Shown here: positions 41,879 through 49,861 of the stretch, piece after piece
How the letters are laid out: each line of letters opens with the position of its first letter
How positions within the stretch are numbered: position 1 is the stretch's first letter
Origin: Pseudoxanthomonas suwonensis
GTDB taxonomy: Bacteria > Pseudomonadota > Gammaproteobacteria > Xanthomonadales > Xanthomonadaceae
NCBI GenBank assembly: GCA_003240695.1
Contig: QFNC01000004.1
Span: 143,857 to 207,856, forward strand
DNA length: 64,000 nucleotides
Reading direction: 5' to 3'
The notes under the pieces: model-generated
What the model saw: the letters and a program-made list of their open reading frames with translations, nothing else
Told to the model about the DNA's origin: nothing
The model's database searches: none
Made by a program: the position numbers and the translations under genes

Positions 41879-44037
41879 ACACCTCGTCTGCCCGGGATGG
41901 CAGCCTGATCGCGACGCTGCGAGCGCGGTTCCGTCAGCGTCCGGACAGCGAGCACCAGCAGGCGCTGGTGCGTGCGGCGATGCTGGCTGTAGTGCTGTGC
42001 TACCTGCTGCTGGTGGTGACGCCGCATCGCGAACTGGCCGAACCGCTGGCCACCTGCCTGCGTTTCCTGACTCTGGAAGCGGGGGTGGCACTGATCATCC
42101 TGGGCTGGCTGTGGTGGGACCCGCGGGTTTCGCATGCCCGGCGCATGCTGGGCATGCTGGCCGACTACAGCCTGATAGCCGTCGGCATGGTGCAGCTGGG
42201 CGAGTACCTGTCGCCTCTGTACGTGGTGCTGATGTGGGTCACGGTGGGCAATGGCCTGCGCTACGGTCCGCGATACCTGTACGTGGCGATCACGGCCGCG
42301 GTGGTGACGTTCGCCACCGTCGTTGTGCTGACGCCTTACTGGCAGCAGAACCATTTCTTGGCCTGGGGCCTGTTGCTTGGACTGGTGGCGGTGCCGCTGT
42401 ACCTCAGCAGCCTGCTGCACGCACTGACTCGTGCCACGGCTGCAGCGCGTGCCGCCAGCGAAGCGAAAAGCCGCTTCGTTGCCAACATGAGCCACGAGCT
42501 GCGCACGCCATTGAACGGCATTGTGGGCATGAGCGAACTGCTCAGCGCCACCACGCTGACCGGCGAGCAGCGCGACTGCACGCAGGTGATCCAGACCTCC
42601 GCGCGCACGCTGCGGCTGATGGTGGATGACGTGCTGGATTTCGCCTCGATCGAGGCCGGCAAGCTGCGTCGCAACGATGCCGATTTCGACCTGTCCGAGG
42701 TGCTGCAGTCGATCCAGGTGATGCTGCAGCCCGGCGCGCTGGCCAAGAATCTGACCTTGGACATCGCCGCGCCGCCCGGCGACGTGCCGCGCTGGCTGCA
42801 TGGCGACAGCGGGCGCCTGCGGCAGATCCTGATCAACCTGGTGGCGAATGCAATCAAGTTCACCGAGGTCGGCGGCGTGCGCGTGGACGTGGAGATGCTG
42901 GAGTCGGATGCCAGCCATGCACGCCTGCGTTTTTCGATCCGCGACACCGGCATCGGCATTCCGGTCGACCTTCAGGCGCGCATCTTCGACGCCTTCGAAC
43001 AGGCCGAATCCGGCCGCGATCGCCGTTACGGCGGCACCGGTCTGGGCACCTCGATCGCCAAGGCGCTGACCGAACTGCTGGACGGCCGGATCGCCCTGGA
43101 AAGCCGGGTTGGCGAGGGATCGCTGTTCCGCGTGGAGATTCCCTTTGCCTTGGTGCAGCCCGCACAGTTGCCTGACCGGGCATCCAACATCATCGATTTC
43201 GACGATCCGTTCGTGCGCCATCGCGCGCGCGTTCGGCCGCTGCGCATCGTGGCTGCGGACGACCAGCCTGCCAACCAGCTGGTGCTGCAGAAGTTGCTGG
43301 AAAAGGCCGGTCACCGCCCGGTGCTGGTGGGGGATGGCCATGCGCTGCTGGACCGGTGCGCCACGGACAGCTTCGATGCGATCATCACCGATCTGCACAT
43401 GCCGGGCATCGGCGGGGTGGAAGTCATCAAGCAGGTGCGCGCGATGCAGGCCGGCCTGCCGCACACCCCGTTCATCGTACTCACGGCCGACGTCACTGTC
43501 GATGCGCGGCACGAATGCTTAAATGCCGGGGCCATGGCCGTGCTGACCAAGCCGCTCGTGCTGACGCAACTGCTGTCCGCGCTGGCGCGCATCGCAGCGG
43601 TGGAGACGCCGGAATCGGCAGTCGTGGCAACCCAAGCGACAGGACGCCCGCCAGCAACAGGCGAAGATGAGGTGATCTGCGACCGCATCCTGCAGGAGCT
43701 GGCACAGATGCGGTTGGGCGACGCCTTCGTGGAGCGGTTCCTGTCCGAATGCGTCCGCGATGCGCGCCAGGCCATCGCCGATCTGGGCGGTCATGCGCGC
43801 AGCCAGCGCTGGTCCGACTGCCGAGATGCTTGCCACGCCCTGAAAGGCGTGGCCGGCAACATGGGTGCGGTGCAGCTGGCAGCCGAAGCCGCCCAGGCCA
43901 TGCGCTTGGGTGATGAAACCCTGATGGCCAGCTGGAGTGCACTGCAGCAACAGTTGCAAAGCCTGCTGGAGCAGGCCATCGCGGCGTTGCGTGCCCGCGG
44001 CAAACTGGCGCATGCCGGCGGCGAGTCCGGGGGCTGA
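41875..44037 (+). CDS. rpfC: DSF sensor hybrid histidine kinase RpfC
   Basis: RpfC senses the diffusible signal factor and phosphorylates RpfG. The 720-aa protein has an N-terminal membrane sensor (about five segments in residues 30-185), a histidine kinase with His207 (NMSHELRTPLNG) and ATPase G boxes (GTGLGTSIAKAL), a receiver with Asp506 (IITDLHMPG) and an HPt domain with His654 (ACHALKGVAGNMGA). This is the full Xanthomonas-type architecture. ATG 41875 overlaps the rpfG stop. It converges with rpfF across 26 nt. The receiver of RpfC also inhibits RpfF in Xanthomonas. Confidence 0.95.
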   Translation: MNTSSARDGSLIATLRARFRQRPDSEHQQALVRAAMLAVVLCYLLLVVTPHRELAEPLATCLRFLTLEAGVALIILGWLWWDPRVSHARRMLGMLADYSLIAVGMVQLGEYLSPLYVVLMWVTVGNGLRYGPRYLYVAITAAVVTFATVVVLTPYWQQNHFLAWGLLLGLVAVPLYLSSLLHALTRATAAARAASEAKSRFVANMSHELRTPLNGIVGMSELLSATTLTGEQRDCTQVIQTSARTLRLMVDDVLDFASIEAGKLRRNDADFDLSEVLQSIQVMLQPGALAKNLTLDIAAPPGDVPRWLHGDSGRLRQILINLVANAIKFTEVGGVRVDVEMLESDASHARLRFSIRDTGIGIPVDLQARIFDAFEQAESGRDRRYGGTGLGTSIAKALTELLDGRIALESRVGEGSLFRVEIPFALVQPAQLPDRASNIIDFDDPFVRHRARVRPLRIVAADDQPANQLVLQKLLEKAGHRPVLVGDGHALLDRCATDSFDAIITDLHMPGIGGVEVIKQVRAMQAGLPHTPFIVLTADVTVDARHECLNAGAMAVLTKPLVLTQLLSALARIAAVETPESAVVATQATGRPPATGEDEVICDRILQELAQMRLGDAFVERFLSECVRDARQAIADLGGHARSQRWSDCRDACHALKGVAGNMGAVQLAAEAAQAMRLGDETLMASWSALQQQLQSLLEQAIAALRARGKLAHAGGESGG

Positions 44038-44063
44038 CACGCCGCTCCTGCATGGCGGATACG

Positions 44064-44945
44064 TCAGCGCGACCGGGTCGCCGACGTGGCTGCCAGGCGC
44101 TGCTGCGCACGGATCAGCCGCTCCATGGTGCGCAGATGCCGCTCGTCCAGCTGCATGGCGGTCTGCACCCAGATGTCCACGCCCTGGATCAGCGCATCGC
44201 GGCTCAGCGGGTGCGTGACAGCGGCCAGGCGATCCACGGCAAACCGGGCTGCCAGGTTGCGTTGCTGACGCCGGATCAGGTCCTGCACGGCACGCACGCC
44301 GTCTCCGCGCGGCACCAGAATGTCGACCAGGCCCATGCCATGCAGTTGCTGGCTGCTGTAGGTCGTGCCATCGAGCATCATGTCGCGCACTGCATGCGGC
44401 GGCATGCGGCGAGCCAGCAGCGGGAACGCACCCATGCCGGGGAACAATCCGAACAGCGGTTCGGGAAAACCCATCTGCACGCCTTCCTCGGCCACGATGG
44501 TGTGGCAGGCCAGCGCCATTTCCAGGCCGCCGCCCATGGCATCGCCCTGCACCAGCGCGATGGTCTGCACGCGGTTCTGCAGGCCGCCATGCAGCAGGTG
44601 GATGTTGTCCACGCAGGCATGCGCATAGCGGCGCAGGCCGTCATGGTCGCCGCTGCGGATCATGCGGGTGAAATGCACCAGGTCGCCGCCAAGGCTGAAC
44701 ACCGGGGCATCCGATGCCAGCACCAGGTGACCCGGACCGTGGCCGGCGATCGCGCCCGACTCCTCGATCAGGCTGCTGGCACAGTCATGCAACTGCTGGA
44801 GCAATCGCGGGGTGAAGGCCGGCACACTGGTACCTGCGGCGAAATCGGCATGCAGGTGGCACCAGTACGCCTGCAGGCTGTCATCGCGCTGGACACGCAG
44901 CCCCTGCGGCGCGGACGAAACATGGAATGGATGGATGTTGGACAT
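44064..44945 (-). CDS. rpfF: DSF synthase RpfF (enoyl-CoA hydratase family)
   Basis: RpfF makes the DSF fatty-acid signal (cis-11-methyl-2-dodecenoic acid type) by dehydration and thioester hydrolysis. The 293-aa protein is a crotonase-fold enzyme. The two catalytic glutamates of the family fall at Glu142 (AMGGGLEMALACH) and Glu162 (GFPEPLFGLFPGMGA). ATG 44945 is chosen since AAGGGG precedes it and the frame upstream lacks similarity. rpfB (acyl-CoA ligase), its usual neighbour, is not in this window; a pterin dehydratase lies there instead. Confidence 0.93.
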   Translation of the reverse strand: MSNIHPFHVSSAPQGLRVQRDDSLQAYWCHLHADFAAGTSVPAFTPRLLQQLHDCASSLIEESGAIAGHGPGHLVLASDAPVFSLGGDLVHFTRMIRSGDHDGLRRYAHACVDNIHLLHGGLQNRVQTIALVQGDAMGGGLEMALACHTIVAEEGVQMGFPEPLFGLFPGMGAFPLLARRMPPHAVRDMMLDGTTYSSQQLHGMGLVDILVPRGDGVRAVQDLIRRQQRNLAARFAVDRLAAVTHPLSRDALIQGVDIWVQTAMQLDERHLRTMERLIRAQQRLAATSATRSR

Positions 44946-45140
44946 GGCAGACCCCTTGTGCACCGATGCCGTCAAGCGGGTCGGGCACCGCCTGTGCCGG
45001 CTGGTCAAAACAGGCCCGACCAACCGATTCTATGCCTGTGCTGGCGACTAGATGCATACGACGTCAGCGCCACGCGATGTTGAATCCTGAACGGTACCGG
45101 ATGGCATGGGTCCGCCGGCAGCCTGCAGGGCGGATGCCGA

Positions 45141-45482
45141 TCAGGCCAGAAGACGGTCGGTGCGCGCCGCGCAGATGAAGTCGTTTTCGGTCAGTCCGCC
45201 GGCGTCGTGGGTGGAGAAGCGCACCACGCAGCGGTCGTAGTGCACCGACAGGTCCGGATGGTGGTTTTCGCGGTTGGCGATGTAGGCCAGTGCGTTCACG
45301 AAGGCGATGGTGCGGTAGTAATCGTCGAACCGGAAGGTGCGGGTCAGCGCCTCGCCGTCTTCCGCCAATGCCCATTCGGGCACCTGCGGCAGCAGTTCGC
45401 GGATGCGCGCCTCGCCCAGGCGGTGTTCCTGGCCGCGGCGACTGGAGCAGTGGGCGCGGGCCAGCGGGATCAGATCGGACAT
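45141..45482 (-). CDS. phhB: Pterin-4a-carbinolamine dehydratase
   Basis: The enzyme recycles the 4a-hydroxy pterin left by aromatic amino acid hydroxylases. The 113-aa protein carries the family signature ENHHPDLSVHYDRCVVRFSTHDAGGLT in spaced pieces, including the catalytic His pair and the TH..GGLT block. A 195-nt gap without a gene separates it from rpfF. Phenylalanine hydroxylase is not in the window. Confidence 0.9.
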   Translation of the reverse strand: MSDLIPLARAHCSSRRGQEHRLGEARIRELLPQVPEWALAEDGEALTRTFRFDDYYRTIAFVNALAYIANRENHHPDLSVHYDRCVVRFSTHDAGGLTENDFICAARTDRLLA

Positions 45483-45559
45483 GACGGCTCCTGACTTGGA
45501 CGCGAACGCCTGCGCGACGATGCGACCGTGGCGGGGGAGGGGCGCTTAGAATACCCCGC

Positions 45560-46162
45560 ATGATCGACATTTCGCCCGCAGCGCAATCGCATTTCCGCAA
45601 ACTGATCGAACGCGAGGCCATCGCCGGCCTGGGCGTGCGGCTGTCGGCGGTGCATCCAGGCACTCCTCGGGCCGACGTGCAGCTGGAATTTACCGAACGC
45701 GACGAACTGGCCGGCGACGAGTGGGCCATCGACTGCGACGGCTTCACCCTGTGGCTGGATGCGGGCAGTGCGCCGTTCCTGGACGGTGCCAGCATCGACT
45801 ATGCACAACTGCCGACCGGCGGCCAGCTGCAGATCCGCGCACCGCGGATCAAGGGCAGCGAACCGGGGCAGGGGGCATCGCTGGTCGAACAGGTGCGCTG
45901 GTTGATCGACAACGAGATCAACCCGCAGCTGGCCCGGCATCGCGGCAACGTGCGGCTGGAGGAAGTGACCGCCGATGGTGTGGTGGTGCTGCGCTTCGGC
46001 GGCGGCTGCCACGGCTGCGGCATGGCCGACGTCACCTTGAAGCAGGGCATCGAATCCACCTTGCGCGAAAAGGTGCCGGGAGTGACCGCCGTGCGCGATG
46101 CCACCGATCACGCCAGCGGCACCGATCCGTACTTCGCCGGCGGCTCGATCGGTCCTGGCTGA
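45560..46162 (+). CDS. nfuA: Fe-S biogenesis protein NfuA
   Basis: NfuA carries a [4Fe-4S] cluster to target apoproteins. The 200-aa protein has an N-terminal degenerate A-type domain (IDISPAAQSHFRKLI, LRLSAVHPGTPRAD-like) and the C-terminal Nfu domain with the cluster-binding CXXC in GGGCHGCGMADVTLKQGIE at about residue 150. The N-terminal half lacks the conserved cysteines, as in E. coli NfuA. Confidence 0.93.
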   Translation: MIDISPAAQSHFRKLIEREAIAGLGVRLSAVHPGTPRADVQLEFTERDELAGDEWAIDCDGFTLWLDAGSAPFLDGASIDYAQLPTGGQLQIRAPRIKGSEPGQGASLVEQVRWLIDNEINPQLARHRGNVRLEEVTADGVVVLRFGGGCHGCGMADVTLKQGIESTLREKVPGVTAVRDATDHASGTDPYFAGGSIGPG

Positions 46163-46175
46163 GCCGCAGGCCGGC

Positions 46176-47765
46176 ATGATGACTGCAGCAAGCGTGCCCA
46201 TGTCGCAGAGCTGGCACGCCTGGCTGTCGCGCGCGGCCTCACGCACGGCGCGCTGGTCGGTGTTCGAGCTGGTCGATCGCTTGGCTGCACGGCCATTGCA
46301 CCCGCAGGGTGCCTGGCGCTGGCCGGAACAGGCGGTGCGGCGCAGCCGCGACGAGCGCAGGCGGCGCCGGCTGTCCGCTGCGGCCAGCCTCGGCACCCAT
46401 GTGGTCCTGCTGCTGTTGTGGTCGTGGTGGAACTGGCTGCATGTGGCCGCACCGGTGGCCAGCAGCGCCGCACCGCCGGGCGATGCCGAACTGCGAGTGG
46501 AATACATCGGCATCGGCACGCCCGAGCAAGCCGGGGGAGGCGAGCCCGATGCCGGCGCGGCCGCGTCCCACTCGCCCGTTGCTCCGGCAACCACGTCCAC
46601 ATCGGCGCCCGAAACCCCGACCGCATCGGCTACGCCCCCGGCAACCGCATCGGACCAGCCAGAACCGGTGGAGGCGGCCCAGCAGCCGGTACCCGCTCCG
46701 CAACCGCTGGTGGTGACCCAGGTCGAACAAGCGGATACCGATTTCGTGGTCCCGCGCACGCGCACGGTCACCATGGAACGCAGGCCGCAGATACCTGCCA
46801 TGTCGGCGCAGGCGGATGTGCCAGTGAACCCGCGCGACGTGCCACTGGACACCACGCCGACACCGCCGGCCGTCGTCATCCGGTCGCTGACGGCATCCAT
46901 GCGCACGCCGGTTGCCGATGTCGCGGCCACCCCATCCACGACTGCAGTGCGGCAGCGCGAGGTGATCCTGGAGAACGCACCGACACCGCCCTCGGTGCGC
47001 ATGCCGACCCTGCCGTCCCGTCCGATTCCGGCTGCATCGGCGAACACCGCTTCGGCAACCGTTCGCAGCCGCGACGTTCCGCTGGCGAGGGCGCCGGCAT
47101 CGGTATCCCCGACCGCGTCCGGCAGCGCATCCGCATCGACTGCTCCGGCACCCGATCCGTCGATCGCGGCCGGGCAGGGTCGCCCAGCGCCATCCGCGCA
47201 AGGCAACACGGGTGTGTCGCCGCCCGGTGCCGGACCGAAGCCGCAGGCCACCACAGGCGGCTGGCCCGATCCGAACCGCGGCGATGACTGGGGAGCAGGC
47301 ATGCGCAATCGGCCCGGTGGGCAGGGCACCCAGCCGCGTGGCAGCGGTCTGCACGACGCCGATGGCCGCCCCAATCTGCCGCCTGGCACGGCCGCAGCAG
47401 GGGGCGGACTTCCTCCCGGTACCGACGACTGGACCCGAGCGCAGATCGATGGCAATGGCACCTGGCTGAAACGGCCGCCGCTGGATTACCGGGTGTCGCC
47501 GTTCGAACAATACTGGCGTCCCCATGAAACCCTGCTGCAGGAATGGGTGCGGCGCGGCGTGAAACAGATGCACATTCCGATTCCCGGTACCGGCAAGCGC
47601 ATCACTTGCGTGGTGTCGATGCTGCAACTCGGCGGCGGCTGCGGGATCACCGATCCGAATGTCAACGATCAGGAAGCGGTGGCCCGGCCTCCGCCGGACA
47701 TCCCGTTCAAGCCGGATCTGCAGGACGACCCTGCCACTCTCACCGATCCGCCTGCAATCCCGTGA
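46176..47765 (+). CDS. Transmembrane repetitive protein, Pro/Ala/Thr-rich
   Basis: A 529-aa protein of the kind annotated in Xanthomonads as 'transmembrane repetitive protein'. A basic cytoplasmic N-terminus and one membrane segment (LGTHVVLLLLWSWWNWLHVA at about 73-92) precede a long linker with imperfect units R-[DE]-V-x-L (PRDVPLDTTPTPP, QREVILENAPTPPS, SRDVPLARAP). The C-terminal domain at about 440-529 has two cysteines (ITCVVSMLQLGGGCGI). The layout resembles TonB-like periplasm-spanning proteins, but no TonB C-terminus was recognised. ATG 46200 is an alternative start. Confidence 0.7.
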   Translation: MMTAASVPMSQSWHAWLSRAASRTARWSVFELVDRLAARPLHPQGAWRWPEQAVRRSRDERRRRRLSAAASLGTHVVLLLLWSWWNWLHVAAPVASSAAPPGDAELRVEYIGIGTPEQAGGGEPDAGAAASHSPVAPATTSTSAPETPTASATPPATASDQPEPVEAAQQPVPAPQPLVVTQVEQADTDFVVPRTRTVTMERRPQIPAMSAQADVPVNPRDVPLDTTPTPPAVVIRSLTASMRTPVADVAATPSTTAVRQREVILENAPTPPSVRMPTLPSRPIPAASANTASATVRSRDVPLARAPASVSPTASGSASASTAPAPDPSIAAGQGRPAPSAQGNTGVSPPGAGPKPQATTGGWPDPNRGDDWGAGMRNRPGGQGTQPRGSGLHDADGRPNLPPGTAAAGGGLPPGTDDWTRAQIDGNGTWLKRPPLDYRVSPFEQYWRPHETLLQEWVRRGVKQMHIPIPGTGKRITCVVSMLQLGGGCGITDPNVNDQEAVARPPPDIPFKPDLQDDPATLTDPPAIP

Positions 47766-47893
47766 GGCGCCAGCTCGATCGCGCATGCTCCGTCACAAGG
47801 CCGGTTTCCGCGCCGATACCGTAAGATGACCCGCTGTCGGCCGTACTCGAAGCAGACGCGGTTGGGCATGGGCAAGGGCAAGGGTAGTTGATA

Positions 47894-48892
47894 ATGAAAT
47901 ATGCATCAGGCGAGGCTTCGGCCTCACACGCCGGCAGCAGCATCAAGGCGCGTGTCGGTATCGTCGTCGACGCATCCTGCGATGTGCCCGATGCCTTCCT
48001 GACAGACCCGGACGTGTCGATCATTCCGATTCCGATCCGGATCCGCGGCCAGACCTACGTGGATCAGCACGATCCGGATGCCACACGGCGCTACATGCGC
48101 GAGAACGCCAATGGCGAAGGCGCCGAAGGCCAGTCGGTTCCCCTGGATGCCGAAGCGCTGCACCAGTTCTTCCTGGAACGCTTCGCGGTGGATTACGACT
48201 CCGTGTATTGCTTCACCATCACCCAGAACCGCAGCCCCATCTTCGAGGCGGCCAGCCAGGGTCTGCAGCAGGCACAGAGCGCGATCCGTGCGCAGCGCCA
48301 GGCGGCCGGCATCCATCGACCACTGCAATTCCGCGTGATCGACACCAGGCAGATGTTTGCAGGCTCCGGAGTTGCACCGCTGGCAGTGTGGGACATGGTG
48401 AAGGCTGGCAAGGATCCGAAGGAGATCCGCGAAACCCTGTTCCGTGTCATCGACTGCACGTATGCGTACTCGGTGCCCGACGACCTGGCCTACGCGCGAG
48501 CACGCTCACGCGTGCGCGGCGATCGCAGCATCGGCCTGTTCAGCTCATTGCTGGGCAGCGCCATGGACATCAAGCCCTTGATCCGCGTGCACCAGGGCGA
48601 TACGGACGCGCTGGCCAAATATCGTGGTCGCAAGGAGGCCTGGGGCAGACTGTTCGAACTGATCGGTCGGCTGGTGACGCGCGGCTTGTTGGTACCGCAT
48701 GTGGTGGTGTCCTATGCCGGCGCACTAGACGATGTGTTGCGCAATCCCGACTATGCCGTGCTGCGCCAGCAATGTGCAGTCGAAGGGGTGCAACTGCACA
48801 CCTTGACGATGAGCATCACCGGGATGATGAATTTCGGCCCGGGCGGCATCGTGATCGGCCTGGCTGCGCCTGAGCATCACCACGAACTCTAG
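47894..48892 (+). CDS. DegV family fatty-acid-binding protein
   Basis: DegV proteins bind long-chain fatty acids and can feed them to fatty-acid kinase. The 332-aa protein shows the family opening (GIVVDASCDVPDAFL), the FTITQNRSP substrate loop, and the closing MMNFGPGGIVIGLAA. AAGGGTAG precedes ATG 47894. It is the last chromosomal gene before the left dif-like site; its stop is 29 nt from that site. Proximity to the DSF genes is suggestive but proves nothing. Confidence 0.85.
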   Translation: MKYASGEASASHAGSSIKARVGIVVDASCDVPDAFLTDPDVSIIPIPIRIRGQTYVDQHDPDATRRYMRENANGEGAEGQSVPLDAEALHQFFLERFAVDYDSVYCFTITQNRSPIFEAASQGLQQAQSAIRAQRQAAGIHRPLQFRVIDTRQMFAGSGVAPLAVWDMVKAGKDPKEIRETLFRVIDCTYAYSVPDDLAYARARSRVRGDRSIGLFSSLLGSAMDIKPLIRVHQGDTDALAKYRGRKEAWGRLFELIGRLVTRGLLVPHVVVSYAGALDDVLRNPDYAVLRQQCAVEGVQLHTLTMSITGMMNFGPGGIVIGLAAPEHHHEL

Positions 48893-49255
48893 GCACCAAG
48901 GTTTGGCGCATGCCGTCTGCGCCTTACATAATATGCCGCTATGCGAAGTCAGCGCCGCGAAAGCCAGGCTTGGCGCGGTGGCTAGGACTAGTATCGCTGC
49001 GCTTGCCATGGACAGCCAGAACCTGCGCACTCGCTCGGATTTCGCTGTCTCGGCACGGTGTTGACAAACGTCCCGGTCTGTGTCTCTGCCAAGGAATTCC
49101 GACATCAAGATGATCGCCTCGTCTTCGGCCTCCCGTGCCTCTTTGACATAGCGATTCATTGCAGGCACTGAAATTCCGAGAGTTTCAGCAGCACGGCGTT
49201 GGTTGCCGCCGAACCTCGCTAGCACACCAGAGATTAACTGTTGCTGAATGGTCAT
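48725..49255 (-). CDS. Phage regulator with HTH, reading through attL
   Basis: From ATG 49255 the first 60 residues hold an HTH (FGGNQRRAAETLGISVPAMNRYVKE). A hydrophobic segment (FWLSMASAAILVLATAPSLAFA) follows at about 76-97. The frame then runs through dif-like site A (ALTSHSGIL) and into chromosomal DNA antisense to the end of degV. So only about 100 residues are phage-derived and the present C-terminus is an integration artefact. It is divergent from the replication operon and has two operator-like repeats just upstream of its start, which fits a repressor. In the phage circle its frame may continue into the gene at 55108. Confidence 0.65.
   Translation of the reverse strand: MTIQQQLISGVLARFGGNQRRAAETLGISVPAMNRYVKEAREAEDEAIILMSEFLGRDTDRDVCQHRAETAKSERVRRFWLSMASAAILVLATAPSLAFAALTSHSGILCKAQTACAKPWCLEFVVMLRRSQADHDAARAEIHHPGDAHRQGVQLHPFDCTLLAQHGIVGIAQHIV
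48921..48949 (+). other. dif-like site A (left boundary)
   Basis: The left arm GCCTTACATAA (48921-48931) and right arm CTATGCGAAGT (48939-48949) flank a 7-nt core TATGCCG. The right arm differs from site B in one base, the left arm in three. The core is one nucleotide longer than the 6-nt core of sites B and C. It lies 29 nt past the degV stop. Confidence 0.75.
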
Positions 49256-49295
49256 GTTGCCACCTGTAGACAAAGGATGTTGCCGTCTGTAGATA
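49256..49295 (-). promoter_or_regulatory. Probable repressor operator: two 17-bp direct repeats
   Basis: GTTGCCACCTGTAGACA (49256-49272) and GTTGCCGTCTGTAGATA (49279-49295) agree at 14 of 17 positions and are spaced 23 nt start to start, about two helical turns. They abut the start codon of the HTH regulator and lie between it and the divergent phage operon. Confidence 0.6.
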
Positions 49296-49325
49296 TACGC
49301 TCCGTGTTACCGACTGGTAATGCAA

Positions 49326-49359
49326 GCCCCCGGCCCGCCCCCCCCTGCGCGCCGGGGGC
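49326..49359. promoter_or_regulatory. Strong GC hairpin in the phage divergent region
   Basis: The arms GCCCCCGGC (49326-49334) and GCCGGGGGC (49351-49359) form a perfect 9-bp stem with a C-rich 16-nt loop. It lies 31 nt before the first small phage gene. It could be a transcriptional punctuation or packaging structure. Confidence 0.5.
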
Positions 49360-49390
49360 CATCTCAACAGGACAGGGGGCAGGGGGCTTC

Positions 49391-49492
49391 ATGACCGATC
49401 CGCAATCATTCGCAGCAGCCATCGCGCTGCTCGCCCTTTTGCTCGTCTGGGACGCTTCCACGGTCATCAGCGAGGACGATCATGACTGCTGA
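49391..49492 (+). CDS. Small phage membrane peptide (33 aa)
   Basis: A 33-residue peptide with one hydrophobic segment (FAAAIALLALLLVW) and an acidic C-terminus. A purine-rich AGGGGGCAGGGGG stretch precedes the ATG. It overlaps the next gene by 11 nt, as phage genes often do. Function unknown; small coat proteins and inner-membrane assembly peptides have this size. Confidence 0.5.
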   Translation: MTDPQSFAAAIALLALLLVWDASTVISEDDHDC

Positions 49493-49673
49493 TCAGGCCG
49501 AGATGATCGCTGAGGCGATCCGCGCTTCCGTGCTGCTGGCAGTGATGGCTTCGCTGGCCGTCAGCCTGCTTACAGGCGGCGTTGTCGATCTGGCCAACCA
49601 GCTTCTCGATCAGTGGCGTGCCATGCGCCGGCTGGCTGCCCTCAAGCGTCGTGCTGCGAGGGTCCATCTGTGA
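49482..49673 (+). CDS. Small phage membrane protein (63 aa)
   Basis: A 63-residue protein with an amphipathic N-terminus, one membrane segment (SVLLAVMASLAVSLLTGGVV) and a basic tail (RRLAALKRRAARVHL). The ATG at 49482 lies inside the preceding gene and its stop overlaps the GTG of the next by GTGA, so the three are translationally coupled. Unrecognised. Confidence 0.55.
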   Translation: MTADQAEMIAEAIRASVLLAVMASLAVSLLTGGVVDLANQLLDQWRAMRRLAALKRRAARVHL

Positions 49674-49861
49674 GCCGCATCAGCGACACCGAGATCGGCG
49701 CACGTATCGCCCAGCAGGCTGCCATCGAAGCCCTCGGCGTCGATCACCTCTTCGGTCCTCTCGATCCTACCGACCTCGATCTCTGGATAGACATCTACAT
49801 CGCCGCGACCGACACGCTCAACGAGTGCGTGGGTTGCCGCGCAGCAGTGGGTGCGCCGTGA
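49670..49861 (+). CDS. Small soluble phage protein (63 aa)
   Basis: A 63-residue acidic protein starting at GTG 49670 and ending one base into the next start codon. It has CVGC near the C-terminus. Unrecognised; its place before the replication initiator suggests an early regulatory role. Confidence 0.5.
   Translation: MSRISDTEIGARIAQQAAIEALGVDHLFGPLDPTDLDLWIDIYIAATDTLNECVGCRAAVGAP

Noticed and set aside
48953..49113. A plus-strand gene at the left phage end
   Set aside because: The frame runs antisense to the HTH regulator, has no Shine-Dalgarno sequence and resembles nothing known.
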